The notes: a model not told the origin generated them from the letters alone. DNA of 62,241 nt from Achromobacter insuavis (GCF_902859645.1 NZ_CADIJR010000037.1:1-62241), one strand, 5' to 3'. Positions 26,421 through 35,481 are shown, numbered from the stretch's first letter. Made by a program: numbers and translations.

Positions 26421-26468
26421 GTACTGGACTGTTTTGCATAACAGTTATTTTAAATTGTACTGGACTGT
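26421..26468. promoter_or_regulatory. Direct-repeat operator of the MocR/EamA pair
   Basis: GTACTGGACTGT occurs exactly twice, at 26421-26432 and 26457-26468, 36 bases apart, with ACAGTTATTT between them. Long-spaced direct repeats are known for MocR proteins such as GabR, which bind as domain-swapped dimers. Confidence 0.65.
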
Positions 26469-26523
26469 CTCTGGGGAATCCGGCGCCCGGATGATTCACT
26501 GAACGCTTTGCGCGGAGCAGTGG

Positions 26524-27387
26524 ATGGACAAGGCGACAAGCGGCTGGATCAATGGTTTCATCGGCGTGGCGATCTTCGCCGGCTCCCTGCCGGCGACCCG
26601 GGTGGCGGTGGCGCAACTCGATCCCATTTTCCTGACCGGCGCCCGCGCCACCATCGCCGCCCTGCTGGGCTGGGCCCTGCTGCGGCTGCTGCGCCAGCCG
26701 CGCCCGCGGCGCGCGGACCTGCCCGCGCTGGCGCTGACGGCCATCGGCGTGGTGCTGGGCTTTCCGCTGCTGACCGCGCTGGCGCTGCAGCACGTCACCT
26801 CGGCGCACTCGATCGTATTCCTCGGCCTGCTGCCGCTGTCCACCGCCATCTTCGCGGTGCTGCGCGGCGGCGAACGGCCGAAGCCGGCCTTCTGGCTGTT
26901 CTCGGTGGCGGGCGCGGCCTTCGTGGTGGGCTACGCGCTGACGGGCGGCCTGGACGTGTCGCTCAAGGGCGACCTGCTGATGCTGGCGGCCATCGTGGTC
27001 TGCGGCATGGGCTACGCCGAAGGCGCCAAGCTGTCGCGCACGCTGGGCGGCTGGCAGGTCATCAGCTGGGCGCTGGTGCTGTCGCTGCCGGTGATGCTGC
27101 CGCTGACGCTGCTCACCTGGCCGCCCTCGTTCGCGCAGGTCACCCCGGCCGGCTGGATCGGCCTGGCCTATGTGTCGCTGTTCAGCATGCTGATCGGCTT
27201 CGTGTTCTGGTACCGCGGCCTGGCCCAGGGCGGCATCGCGGCGGTGGGCCAGTTGCAGCTGTTCCAGCCCTTCATGGGCCTGGGCCTGGCGGCGCTGCTG
27301 CTGCACGAGCAGGTCAGCTGGGGCATGCTGCTGGTGACGCTGGCCGCCGTGATCTGCGTGGCCGGGGCCAAGAAGCACGCCCGCTGA
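26524..27387 (+). CDS. EamA/DMT-family exporter
   Basis: 287 residues, two EamA repeats making ten membrane helices (for example SAHSIVFLGLLPLSTAIFAV in repeat 1 and ISWALVLSLPVMLPLTLLTW in repeat 2). Drug/metabolite transporters of this type often export amino acids or related metabolites. It is transcribed away from a MocR-type regulator with a shared operator, so its cargo is probably related to an amino acid or amine sensed via PLP. Convergent with the SMR gene. Confidence 0.88.
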   Translation: MDKATSGWINGFIGVAIFAGSLPATRVAVAQLDPIFLTGARATIAALLGWALLRLLRQPRPRRADLPALALTAIGVVLGFPLLTALALQHVTSAHSIVFLGLLPLSTAIFAVLRGGERPKPAFWLFSVAGAAFVVGYALTGGLDVSLKGDLLMLAAIVVCGMGYAEGAKLSRTLGGWQVISWALVLSLPVMLPLTLLTWPPSFAQVTPAGWIGLAYVSLFSMLIGFVFWYRGLAQGGIAAVGQLQLFQPFMGLGLAALLLHEQVSWGMLLVTLAAVICVAGAKKHAR

Positions 27388-27429
27388 GCGCGCATCGCGC
27401 CAGGCCAGGCGGGGCGCGGTGCGCCGCGC

Positions 27430-27756
27430 TCAGTCCTTGGCGGGCGCCAGCGCCTTGAGGCCGACGATGCCCGAAATGATCAGGACGAAACACATCAGCC
27501 GCAGGAAACTGCGGTCCTCGCCCAGGAACAGCGAGCCATACACGGCAGTGCCGACCGCGCCGATCCCGACCCACACGGCATAGGCCGTGCCGACCGGGAT
27601 GGTGCGCGTCGCCAGCGACAGCAGGTACATACTGATGCCGATGAACAGGATGCAGAACAGGCTGGGGCCGAGCCGGGTGAAACCGTCGGTCCTGGGCATC
27701 GCGGCGGCGTAGAACACCTCCGCCACCCCCGCCAGCGCCAGATAGATCCATCCCAT
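27430..27756 (-). CDS. SMR-family pump, Gdx/SugE-like
   Basis: 108 residues, four membrane helices, the size of small multidrug resistance subunits. Start ATG 27756 has an AGGGGAA ribosome site. The membrane glutamate Glu13 (GVAEV) is present, and IPVGTAYAVWVGIGAVGTAV is the Gdx/SugE signature rather than that of EmrE. These dimers export guanidinium in exchange for protons. Residue 16, usually Trp in Gdx, is Tyr here. No guanidine riboswitch could be recognised upstream, so a wider or altered substrate range is possible. Confidence 0.85.
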   Translation of the reverse strand: MGWIYLALAGVAEVFYAAAMPRTDGFTRLGPSLFCILFIGISMYLLSLATRTIPVGTAYAVWVGIGAVGTAVYGSLFLGEDRSFLRLMCFVLIISGIVGLKALAPAKD

Positions 27757-27826
27757 GCCGTTCCCCTTTTTATTGCGACGCACCAAAAAGCGGAATATAC
27801 CGTAAGGCATGGCCGCGGCTGGCCAG

Positions 27827-27854
27827 AAAAAAGGCGCCGGACAAAGCCGGCGCC
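27827..27854 (-). terminator. Intrinsic terminator of the cstA-ybdD operon
   Basis: Read leftward, GGCGCCGG and CCGGCGCC (27847-27854 and 27833-27840) form a perfect 8-base stem with a 6-base loop, followed by six T (27832-27827). It lies 35 bases beyond the ybdD stop. Confidence 0.88.
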
Positions 27855-27888
27855 TGTTGCGTTGTGGTCAACGGACCCTCGGGTTCCG

Positions 27889-28101
27889 TCAGCAGCAGCC
27901 GATGCGTTTCTTGCCGCCGTAGCGGGCGTCCTGCCGCTCGCGGAAGAAGTCCTCGTAGCTCATCGGCTCCTGGTCGGGATGGGTGCGCCGCATGTGCTCG
28001 ACGTAGGTTTCATAGTCGGGCACGCCGACCATCAGCCTGAGCGTCTGGCCCAGGTAGCGGCCGGCGGCGCCGGCCGCCGAAGTCATGTTGGAAAACAGCA
28101 T
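27889..28101 (-). CDS. YbdD/YjiX-family small protein
   Basis: 70 residues from ATG 28101, with AAGGAGG 7 bases before it. The core GVPDYETYVEHMRRTHPDQ and YEDFFRERQDARYG is typical of the YbdD/YjiX (DUF466) family. It is soluble and follows cstA by 17 bases, the standard pairing; the small protein is needed for activity of the CstA-type transporter in some bacteria. The C-terminus ends KKRIGCC with a Cys pair. Confidence 0.93.
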   Translation of the reverse strand: MLFSNMTSAAGAAGRYLGQTLRLMVGVPDYETYVEHMRRTHPDQEPMSYEDFFRERQDARYGGKKRIGCC

Positions 28102-28118
28102 GGCGGCGCCTCCTTGCG

Positions 28119-30206
28119 TCAGTCCGCGCCCGCGGCGACGGGGGCCGGCAGGGTTTCGTAGGGCGTTTCGCGCGCGGTCGGCTGGTTCTCGGCGCGGGCG
28201 CGCTGCACCGAACGGATGCCGAACACCACGATGCTGACCACCACGAACATGAAGATCGCGCACAGGCCGGCGTTGATGTAGTCGTTCAGCACCACGCGCG
28301 ACATTTCCGCCAGCGACTTGGCCGGGGCTAGCACCTTGCCTTCGGCGATGGCGGCGTTGTACTTGGCCGCGTGCGACAGGAAGCTGACCTTGGGGTCGGC
28401 ATGGAACAGCTTCTGCCAGCCGGCGGTCAGGGTGCACGCCAGCAGCCACAGCGTGGGCAGCACGGTGACCCAGGCGTAGCGGTCGCGCTTCATCTTGAAC
28501 AGCACCACGGTGCCCAGCGTCAGCGCGATCGCGGCCAGCATCTGGTTGGCGATGCCGAACAGCGGCCACAGCGTGTTGATGCCGCCCAGCGGATCGACCA
28601 CGCCCTGGTACAGGAAGTAGCCCCAGGCCGCCACGCACAGACCGGTGGCGATCAGGTTGGCGGGCAGCGACTCGGTGCGCTTGAGCGACGGAGCGAAGGT
28701 GCCCAGCAGGTCCTGCAGCATGAAGCGGCCCGCGCGGGTGCCGGCGTCCACGGCCGTCAGGATGAACAGCGCCTCGAACAGGATGGCGAAGTGGTACCAG
28801 AACGCCATCATGCTGGGGCCGCCGATGGCCTGGTGCAGGATGTGCGCCATGCCCACGGCCAGCGTCGGCGCGCCGCCGGCGCGCGAGATGATGGTGCTCT
28901 CGCCGACGTCCTTGGCGGTCTGCACCAGGTCGGCCGGGGTAATCACGAAGCCCCAGCTGGACACCACCTGGGCGACCTGGTCGGGCGTGGTGCCGATGAC
29001 GGCCGCCGGGCTGTTCATGGCGTAGTAGATGCCCGGCTCGATCACGCAAGCGGCCACCAGCGCCATGATGGCGACGAACGATTCCATCAGCATACCGCCG
29101 TAACCGATGTAGCGGGCCTGGGTTTCGTTCTCGATCAGCTTGGGCGTGGTGCCCGACGAGATCAGGGCATGGAAGCCCGACACCGCGCCGCAGGCGATGG
29201 TGATGAACAGGAACGGGAACAGGTTGCCCGACCACACCGGACCGGAGCCGTCCACGAACTGCGTCAGCGCCGGCATTTTCAGCTCGGGCGCGACCACCAC
29301 GATGCCGATGGCCAGGCCGACGATGGTGCCGATCTTCAGGAAGGTCGACAGGTAGTCGCGCGGGGCCAGCAGCAGCCACACGGGCAGCACCGAGGCGATG
29401 AAGCCGTAGACGATCAGGATCCAGGTCAGGCCCTTGCCGTCGAAGTCGAACATCGGGCCGATGACCGGATGCGCGGCCACGTCCTGGCCGAAGGTGATGG
29501 CGGCCATCAGGCCGACGAAGCCGATGATGGACACTTCGCCGATCTTGCCCGGGCGGATGTAGCGCAGGTACACGCCCATGAAGAGCGCGATGGGGATGGT
29601 GGCGGCCACCGTGAAGGTGCCCCACGGCGAGTGCGTCAGGGCCTTGACCACGATCAGCGCCAGCACCGCCAGGATGATGACCATGATCATGAAGGCGCCG
29701 AACAGCGCGATCACGCCCGGGATCTTGCCCAGCTCGGACTTGACCAGGTCGCCCAGCGAACGGCCGTCGCGGCGCGTCGAGATGAAGAGGATGGTGAAGT
29801 CCTGCACGGCGCCGGCGAACACCACGCCGGCCAGGATCCACAGCATGCCCGGCAGGTAGCCCATCTGCGCGGCCAGCACCGGGCCGACCAGGGGGCCGGC
29901 GCCGGCGATGGCGGCGAAGTGGTGGCCGAACAGCACGTGCTTGTTGGTCGGGACGTAGTCCAGGCCGTCGTTGTGCTTCCAGGCCGGCGTCATGCGCGTC
30001 GGATCAAGGCGGAACACCTTGTTGGCGATGAAGCGGCTGTAATAGCGGTATGCGATCAAGTACACGCAGACGGCGGCAATCACCACCCATAGCGCATTGA
30101 TGGTCTCCCCTCTGGCCAGCGCCACGGTGCCGAGCGCGAACGCGCCCAATACCGCAACCGCCAGCCAGACCAGGTGCTGACCCAGTCCCTTACTGCTGGT
30201 ATGCAT
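28119..30206 (-). CDS. cstA: CstA/BtsT-family peptide or pyruvate transporter
   Basis: 695 residues with some 16-18 membrane helices. Family hallmarks include GHHFAAIAGAGPLVGPVLAA, VQDFTILFISTRRDGRSLG and FHALISSGTTPKL. CstA-type carriers import peptides during carbon starvation, and relatives (BtsT, YjiY) import pyruvate with protons. Operon with ybdD. The divergent histidine kinase/response regulator pair with a Cache sensor is arranged like sensor systems that induce pyruvate transporters. Confidence 0.95.
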   Translation of the reverse strand: MHTSSKGLGQHLVWLAVAVLGAFALGTVALARGETINALWVVIAAVCVYLIAYRYYSRFIANKVFRLDPTRMTPAWKHNDGLDYVPTNKHVLFGHHFAAIAGAGPLVGPVLAAQMGYLPGMLWILAGVVFAGAVQDFTILFISTRRDGRSLGDLVKSELGKIPGVIALFGAFMIMVIILAVLALIVVKALTHSPWGTFTVAATIPIALFMGVYLRYIRPGKIGEVSIIGFVGLMAAITFGQDVAAHPVIGPMFDFDGKGLTWILIVYGFIASVLPVWLLLAPRDYLSTFLKIGTIVGLAIGIVVVAPELKMPALTQFVDGSGPVWSGNLFPFLFITIACGAVSGFHALISSGTTPKLIENETQARYIGYGGMLMESFVAIMALVAACVIEPGIYYAMNSPAAVIGTTPDQVAQVVSSWGFVITPADLVQTAKDVGESTIISRAGGAPTLAVGMAHILHQAIGGPSMMAFWYHFAILFEALFILTAVDAGTRAGRFMLQDLLGTFAPSLKRTESLPANLIATGLCVAAWGYFLYQGVVDPLGGINTLWPLFGIANQMLAAIALTLGTVVLFKMKRDRYAWVTVLPTLWLLACTLTAGWQKLFHADPKVSFLSHAAKYNAAIAEGKVLAPAKSLAEMSRVVLNDYINAGLCAIFMFVVVSIVVFGIRSVQRARAENQPTARETPYETLPAPVAAGAD

Positions 30207-30521
30207 AAGTGCTCCTCTTGCCTCCCGCCATGCTTTTGGCGTGCAACGCTTTTTTCGTCCCGCGGGTGGGCAGACTCATTGTTGTAGGGTGGCGGACGCG
30301 AACGTCCACGCGGCGTCCGGTCGACGCGGGCGTTAGTATTTCGGTTTGACCTGGACGCAACAAGCGCGGAACTACGCAATCGCGCTACGTGGTACTACGG
30401 AAAGCGCCGCAGCATATTTGCGCCGCGATCGTAAAATCGGCGGCACACCCGCCCGTCCGGCGTGGCCCGATACCCTTGATGCACCGCAACACGCGCCTCC
30501 CGCGCTGATACAAATCCCCTG
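30207..30521. other. Divergent control region between cstA and the sensor kinase
   Basis: 315 bases without a supported gene. It contains an inverted repeat GGACG-CGAA-CGTCC (30294-30307) and three CTACG elements (30372-30399). It must hold the cstA promoter on the left and the kinase promoter on the right. Confidence 0.5.
30372..30399. promoter_or_regulatory. Three CTACG elements, candidate response-regulator site
   Basis: CTACG occurs at 30372-30376, 30385-30389 and 30395-30399, with spacings of 13 and 10 bases. Clustered short repeats are typical for NarL/LuxR-type regulators, and such a regulator is encoded 1.5 kb to the right. Weak evidence. Confidence 0.3.
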
Positions 30522-31949
30522 ATGAAGCTGCGCCTGAAAATCCTGCTGCTGGCCGCCGTCCCCCTGCTGGTGGCGCTGGCTGCCATCGCCGTGGCCGTCT
30601 ACGTGCAGGGCCTGCAACTGGCCCAGCGCGAAAAGGAAGTGGTGGAAAGCGCCTGGCTCGGCAGCAAGGAAAGCGAGCTGCGCCACTACGTCAGCCTGGC
30701 CTACAGCGCCATCGCCCCGCTGCAGGACGCCAGCGACGGCGACGCCGCCCGCGAGCGCGCGCTGGCGCTGCTGGCGCAGATGGAGTTCGGCCACGACGGC
30801 TATTTCTTCGTCTACGACCTGCACGGCAAGAACCTGATGCACCCGCGCCAGCCGGAACTGGTCGGCCAGGACCTCTGGAGCCTGCGCGACACCCGCGGCC
30901 AGCCGGTGATCCAGAACCTGCTGACGGCGGCCCGCCGCGGCGGCAGCCAGGGCGAGGCGGTGCACTACCTGTGGGAAAAGCCCTCGACCCACCAGACGGT
31001 GGAGAAGCTCGGCTACGTGGTGGTGCTGGAACGCTGGGGCTGGATGTTGGGCACCGGCATCTACCTGGACGACGTCGAGCAGACCCTGGCGCACATCGAC
31101 GCCGCCGCCCAGTCCAACATCCGCGACATGTTCGCCTGGGTCGCCGGCATCGCGGCGGTCTCGATCCTGGGGGTGGCGGCCTGCGGCCTGGCGCTCAATA
31201 TCAGCGACCACCGCCAGTCCGACGCCAAGCTGCGGCTGATGGCGCAGCAGCTGGTGCGCTCGCAGGAAGACGAACGGGCCCGCCTGTCGCGCGAACTGCA
31301 CGACGGCATCAGCCAGGTGCTGGTGTCGATCAAGCTGGCGCTGGAGGCCGCGCGCGAGCGATTGCGCCAGGCCCTGGGGGCCGAGCCGCGCGCGCTGGCG
31401 CACATCGACACGCCGCTGGGCGGCGCGCTCGACCGCCTCAACACCGCCGTGGGCGAGGTGCGCCGCATCTCGCACAACCTGCGCCCCACCCTGCTGGACG
31501 ACCTGGGCCTGCCGGCCGCGCTCGAACACCTGGGCCGCGAATTCGCCGGCGCCAGCCAGCACGGCGCGGCCCCGCTGGCCGTGCGCCTGTCGACCCAGGG
31601 CCGGCCGGTGAAGCTGCCCGACGCCTACGCCACCGCGCTGTTCCGCGTCACCCAGGAAGCCCTGACCAACGTCGTGCGCCACGCCGGCGCCCGCCGCGCC
31701 GACCTGACGCTGGCCTACACCGAACGCGACCTGCGCCTGACCATCCACGACGACGGCCGCGGGTTCGACTACGCCGAGGTGCAGCAGGACCCGCGCCGCG
31801 GCATCGGCCTGCGCAACATGCGCGAACGCATGACGGCGCTGTCCGGCAGCCTCAGTTTCCATACCTCCGACCAGGGCACCACCCTGCAGGCCTGGCTGCC
31901 CTTGCCGCCGCCCTCTTCAGACGCCTCCGACGCCTCCCGCCCCGCATGA
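30522..31949 (+). CDS. Cache-domain sensor histidine kinase (NarL/DegS type)
   Basis: 475 residues. Membrane segments at about 6-28 and 204-226 bracket a single Cache domain (about 30-195) containing DGYFFVYDLHGKNLMHP and WGWMLGTGIYLDDVE, the pattern of sCache_2 sensors that bind small carboxylates. The cytoplasmic part is HisKA_3 with His260 in SRELHDGISQ and a HATPase domain (HDDGRGFDY, GIGLRNMRERM). The stop overlaps the response regulator start (ATGA). Next to cstA, it may sense pyruvate or a related acid; that is inference from domain type and position. Confidence 0.92.
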   Translation: MKLRLKILLLAAVPLLVALAAIAVAVYVQGLQLAQREKEVVESAWLGSKESELRHYVSLAYSAIAPLQDASDGDAARERALALLAQMEFGHDGYFFVYDLHGKNLMHPRQPELVGQDLWSLRDTRGQPVIQNLLTAARRGGSQGEAVHYLWEKPSTHQTVEKLGYVVVLERWGWMLGTGIYLDDVEQTLAHIDAAAQSNIRDMFAWVAGIAAVSILGVAACGLALNISDHRQSDAKLRLMAQQLVRSQEDERARLSRELHDGISQVLVSIKLALEAARERLRQALGAEPRALAHIDTPLGGALDRLNTAVGEVRRISHNLRPTLLDDLGLPAALEHLGREFAGASQHGAAPLAVRLSTQGRPVKLPDAYATALFRVTQEALTNVVRHAGARRADLTLAYTERDLRLTIHDDGRGFDYAEVQQDPRRGIGLRNMRERMTALSGSLSFHTSDQGTTLQAWLPLPPPSSDASDASRPA

Positions 31950-32602
31950 CCGACCCTAGCTCCCCCATCCGACTGCTGCTGATCGACGACCACCCGCTGG
32001 TGCGCGACGGCCTGCGCCTGCGCCTGGAGACCGTGCCCCACCTGCAGGTGGTGGGCGAGGCCGGCAATGCCGCCGCCGCCCTGGCCTTCCTGCAGGCCTG
32101 CCTGGCCGAGGACCCGCAGGGCGGCGCCCTGCCGCACCTGGCGCTGATGGACCTGAACATGCCCGGCGTCGGCGGCCTGGAACTGACCGCGCAGCTGCAC
32201 GAACGCTATCCGCAGATCGCCGTGCTGGTGCTGTCGATGCACGACAACGCCGAATACATGGTGCAGGCGGTGCGCGCCGGCGCCCGCGGCTACCTGCTGA
32301 AAGACGAGCCCGCCCAGGAGATCCTGGCCGCCATCGACGCGGTCATGACCGGCCGCACCTATTTCAGCGCCGCCGTGTCGCTGCGCCTGTCGCAGGCCAG
32401 CGCGCCGGCCACCCTGCTGACCCAGCGCGAGCGCGATGTGCTGCGCCACATCGCCAGCGGCCACGCCAACAAGCAGATCGCCCAGGCGCTGGGCCTGTCG
32501 GTGCGCACGGTCGAGACCCACCGCCTGAACATCAAGCGCAAGCTGGGCATCGACGGCCAGGCCGAACTGATCAAGTACGCGGTCGAAAACCGCGGCGTAT
32601 AA
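31946..32602 (+). CDS. NarL/LuxR-family response regulator
   Basis: 218 residues. Receiver with acidic residues IDDHPLVRDGL and phosphorylation site Asp69 in LALMDLNMPG, lysine in GYLLKDEP. C-terminal LuxR-type helix-turn-helix with LTQRERDVLRHIASGHANKQIA and LSVRTVETHRLNIKRKL. Translationally coupled to the Cache kinase. Likely target is the cstA promoter 1.7 kb to the left. Confidence 0.94.
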   Translation: MTDPSSPIRLLLIDDHPLVRDGLRLRLETVPHLQVVGEAGNAAAALAFLQACLAEDPQGGALPHLALMDLNMPGVGGLELTAQLHERYPQIAVLVLSMHDNAEYMVQAVRAGARGYLLKDEPAQEILAAIDAVMTGRTYFSAAVSLRLSQASAPATLLTQRERDVLRHIASGHANKQIAQALGLSVRTVETHRLNIKRKLGIDGQAELIKYAVENRGV

Positions 32603-32701
32603 CCCCTCTGGCGGTCGGGTCTCCCCGGTGCGGGGCGTGCCCGCGCTGGGGTAGACTTGCGTGTTCATCGCCGTTGCCGGCGCGCAGCCCCAGGAGTCCC
32701 C

Positions 32702-33247
32702 ATGTCATTGGAAAATCACTACACCGCCATTCTCGAAGCCCTGGGGGAAGATCCGTCCCGCGAAGGCCTGGCCGACACGCCGGCGCGCGCGGCCAAGGCC
32801 ATGCGCCACCTGTGCCGCGGCTACACCCAGGACCTGGATGAAATCGTCAATGGCGCGCTGTTCACCTCCGACACGCGCGAGATCGTGCTGGTCAAGAACA
32901 TCGAGCTGTATTCGCTCTGTGAGCACCACATGCTGCCCTTCATCGGCAAGGCGCATGTGGCCTACCTGCCCAACGGCAAGGTGCTGGGCCTGTCCAAGGT
33001 GGCCCGCATCGTCGAGATGTACGCCCGCCGCCTGCAGATCCAGGAAAACCTCAGCCGCCAGGTGGCCGAGGCGGTGCAGTCGGTCACCGGCGCCGCCGGC
33101 GTGGCCGTGGTCATCGAGGCCCAGCACATGTGCATGATGATGCGCGGCGTCGAAAAGCAGAATTCGTCCATGGTCACCTCCGTGATGCTGGGCGAGTTCC
33201 ACGACAACCCGTCGACCCGCGCCGAGTTCCTCAGCCTGATCCGCTGA
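32702..33247 (+). CDS. folE: GTP cyclohydrolase I
   Basis: 181 residues; ribosome site AGGAG at 32692-32696. The zinc and GTP sites of FolE are intact: [29 protein letters not shown], and [12 protein letters not shown]. The enzyme turns GTP into dihydroneopterin triphosphate, the first step of folate synthesis. It stands alone 99 bases after the response regulator gene. Length is at the short end of the family, as in many beta-proteobacteria. Confidence 0.97.
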   Translation: MSLENHYTAILEALGEDPSREGLADTPARAAKAMRHLCRGYTQDLDEIVNGALFTSDTREIVLVKNIELYSLCEHHMLPFIGKAHVAYLPNGKVLGLSKVARIVEMYARRLQIQENLSRQVAEAVQSVTGAAGVAVVIEAQHMCMMMRGVEKQNSSMVTSVMLGEFHDNPSTRAEFLSLIR

Positions 33248-33320
33248 ACCGCCGATACGCGCCTCGCCCCGCCCGGGCCACTGGAGACCCGGCCGGCGGC
33301 CTTGGCGCGACAATGAAGCG

Positions 33321-34271
33321 CTAGCGCCGCTCGCCCCGCACGACCATCCAGATGCCGCATCCCGACACCGCGGTGCCCAGCAGCATCAGCCACGACAGCG
33401 GCTCGTCGAACATGGCCCAGGCCCACAACAGGGTGACCGCCGGGCTCAGGTACAGCACGCTGGCGACCCGGGTGGGCGACGAACGTCGCAGGCAGATCCA
33501 GTACAGGCCGTAGCCGCCCAGCGTGGACAGCGCCGCCGTCCACAGCACGCTGAGCGCGAACCCCGCGCTGGGAACCGGCAGCAAGCTGCCTTCCCTGCCC
33601 GCCAGCGCGGCGAAGGCCGCCGCCGAGATGGCGCATTGCAACCACAGATTGGACAGCAGCCCCATGGACGCGGGGGAATCGGCCCGCTTCTGCCACAGGG
33701 TCGCCAGCGCCAGCGACAGCATGCCCAGCAGCGGCAGGCCGTAGGTCCATAGCGGCGTCTCGCCCCATGCCAGGGCATCGCGCGTGACCAGGATCACGCC
33801 CAGCAATCCCAGCATCAACCCCAGCCAGGCCCGCCTGTGCAGGCGCTGGCCAAGCAGGCCCGCGCCAAGCAGCGCCGTGCCGATCGGCAGGAGGTCGGCG
33901 ATCAGTGCCGCCAACCCCGCGGGCACGCCGTACTCGATGCCCTTGGCGACGCCCGCCAGGTAACCCGCCATCGCCAGCAGGCCGATGCCGCCATGGCGCA
34001 GCAACAGCGCCGGCGGCGTGCGTCGCAACTCGCCTGTCACCCAGGGCAGCAGCGCCAGCGCCACCACCACGCAGCGCCAGAACACGACCAGGAAGGCCGG
34101 GGCGTGGTCGATGGAAAAGCGCGTGCCGACGAACCCGGAACTCCAGGTCACGACCAGCGCGGCCTCCAGCGCCAGCAGCGGCACAGCGGCCGGCGTGGCT
34201 GGCCGCGCCACGGTTGGCGCGGCGGCGGTGGCGTTGCGGGGATCCCCGCAGGACGTGGCAAGGTGGGTCAT
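33321..34271 (-). CDS. EamA/DMT-family exporter
   Basis: 316 residues from ATG 34271, which has AGGAGG six bases before it; the ATG at 34286 lies ahead of that ribosome site. Ten membrane helices in two EamA repeats (for example TWSSGFVGTRFSIDHAPAFL and SVLYLSPAVTLLWAWAMF). Divergent from a LysR-type regulator across 90 AT-rich bases, the classical layout of a LysR gene and its target. Cargo unknown. Confidence 0.88.
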   Translation of the reverse strand: MTHLATSCGDPRNATAAAPTVARPATPAAVPLLALEAALVVTWSSGFVGTRFSIDHAPAFLVVFWRCVVVALALLPWVTGELRRTPPALLLRHGGIGLLAMAGYLAGVAKGIEYGVPAGLAALIADLLPIGTALLGAGLLGQRLHRRAWLGLMLGLLGVILVTRDALAWGETPLWTYGLPLLGMLSLALATLWQKRADSPASMGLLSNLWLQCAISAAAFAALAGREGSLLPVPSAGFALSVLWTAALSTLGGYGLYWICLRRSSPTRVASVLYLSPAVTLLWAWAMFDEPLSWLMLLGTAVSGCGIWMVVRGERR

Positions 34272-34286
34272 CGGCGGCCTCCTCAT

Positions 34287-34361
34287 GACCTTGACCTTAA
34301 GGCCGCGCCATAATCAAATAAATCAAAATATATTTGCCATCTTGTTCACATAATCGAAACC
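34287..34361. promoter_or_regulatory. Divergent EamA/LysR control region
   Basis: A short, strikingly AT-rich gap containing the 10-base palindrome AAATATATTT (34326-34335). It probably carries both promoters and the LysR site. Confidence 0.35.
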
Positions 34362-35213
34362 ATGAGCCGATCATTGGATATCGACCTGCTGCGCACTTTC
34401 CATGCCGTGGCCCGGTTGGGACAGTTCCGCGCCGCCGCCGAACATGTCCACCGCAGTCCGGCGGCGGTCAGCGTCCACATCCAGCGGCTGGAGGCCGTGG
34501 TCGGCGGCCGGCTGCTTGAGCGCGACAACCAATCGGTGACGCTGACGCCCTTGGGCCAGCGCGTCCTCGGCGGCACGGCCGAGCTGCTGCGCGTGCACGA
34601 CCGGGTGCTGGGCGGCATCCAGGGGAAGGCGCTTGCCGGGCGCATCAAGCTGGGCCTGCCCGACGAGTACGCGGCCCACGTCATCCGCGACGTCCTGCCG
34701 CTGTTCGCCGCGGACTGGCCGGACGTCGTGCTGGAAGTGACGACGGCGCCCAGCCTGGCATTGCGTGACCAGGTCGGCCGCGGCCGCCTGCATCTGGCGC
34801 TGGCGGCGCAAGCGATGGCCCGGCGGCCGGACGCGCAGTCCCTGGCCTCGACCACGCCGGTCTGGGTGGGTGGCGCCGGGCTGCAAGCGCCATTGCCCGA
34901 TCCCGTGCCACTGGCCCTGCACGCGGCGCACTGCCCCTACCGGGAGGCGATGACGACCGCCCTGGATCGCGCAGGCCTGGCCTGGCGGGTGGTCTTGAGC
35001 AGTCCGTCGAGCCAGGCGGTCGAAGCCTGCGTCGAGTCGGGCCTGGCCGTCAGCCTGATCGATCGCTCGCGGGTGACGAACGCAATGCGGGTGCTGGCTG
35101 CGCTGCCCGCCATTGCCGCGCATGAGATCGTCCTGCTGCGCGCGACCTCGGCGCAGACCGACCCGGCCGCCGACCTGCTGGAGCAAACCATCCGGCGGCA
35201 TTTCAGGCTCTAG
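34362..35213 (+). CDS. LysR-family regulator
   Basis: 283 residues. N-terminal helix-turn-helix LLRTFHAVARLGQFRAAAEH and SPAAVSVHIQRLEAVVGGRL, then a LysR substrate-binding domain (GRIKLGLPDEYA, later SGLAVSLIDRSRV). The N-terminus is close to the HexA/LrhA-like branch. It most likely controls the divergent EamA exporter. The intergenic stretch after it (268 bases) leads to tauA and contains only a weak hairpin near 35337-35352. Confidence 0.92.
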   Translation: MSRSLDIDLLRTFHAVARLGQFRAAAEHVHRSPAAVSVHIQRLEAVVGGRLLERDNQSVTLTPLGQRVLGGTAELLRVHDRVLGGIQGKALAGRIKLGLPDEYAAHVIRDVLPLFAADWPDVVLEVTTAPSLALRDQVGRGRLHLALAAQAMARRPDAQSLASTTPVWVGGAGLQAPLPDPVPLALHAAHCPYREAMTTALDRAGLAWRVVLSSPSSQAVEACVESGLAVSLIDRSRVTNAMRVLAALPAIAAHEIVLLRATSAQTDPAADLLEQTIRRHFRL

Positions 35214-35481
35214 CGCGACGCGCCGGATTGCCGATGACGGCGGAACCTGTCGGCCAGGGCCTGCCCGGCCCACCCCCGCTCCGCCAAAAGACTTAGGACG
35301 CCTGGACCGCCCTTCGCGCGGGGATGGCCACGTCCGCCCCAAGGTGGGGCCTTCTTGGCTCCTATCGAATACGGCATCTGGCCCTAGCGCTGTGGCCCCA
35401 TCCGGGCAAACTGGCACCACAGGCCGCACCGGCACAAGCCGGTCGCGTCGGGGCGCGGCCCATTCCCTACCGGAGCTCACC

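Noticed and set aside
28371-30092. 573-codon plus-strand frame opposite cstA
   Set aside because: Antisense to a clear CstA gene; composition dominated by Gly/His/Gln/Ala.
35337-35352. Terminator after the LysR gene
   Set aside because: Only a 5-base stem with a pyrimidine-rich but T-poor tail; too weak to list.
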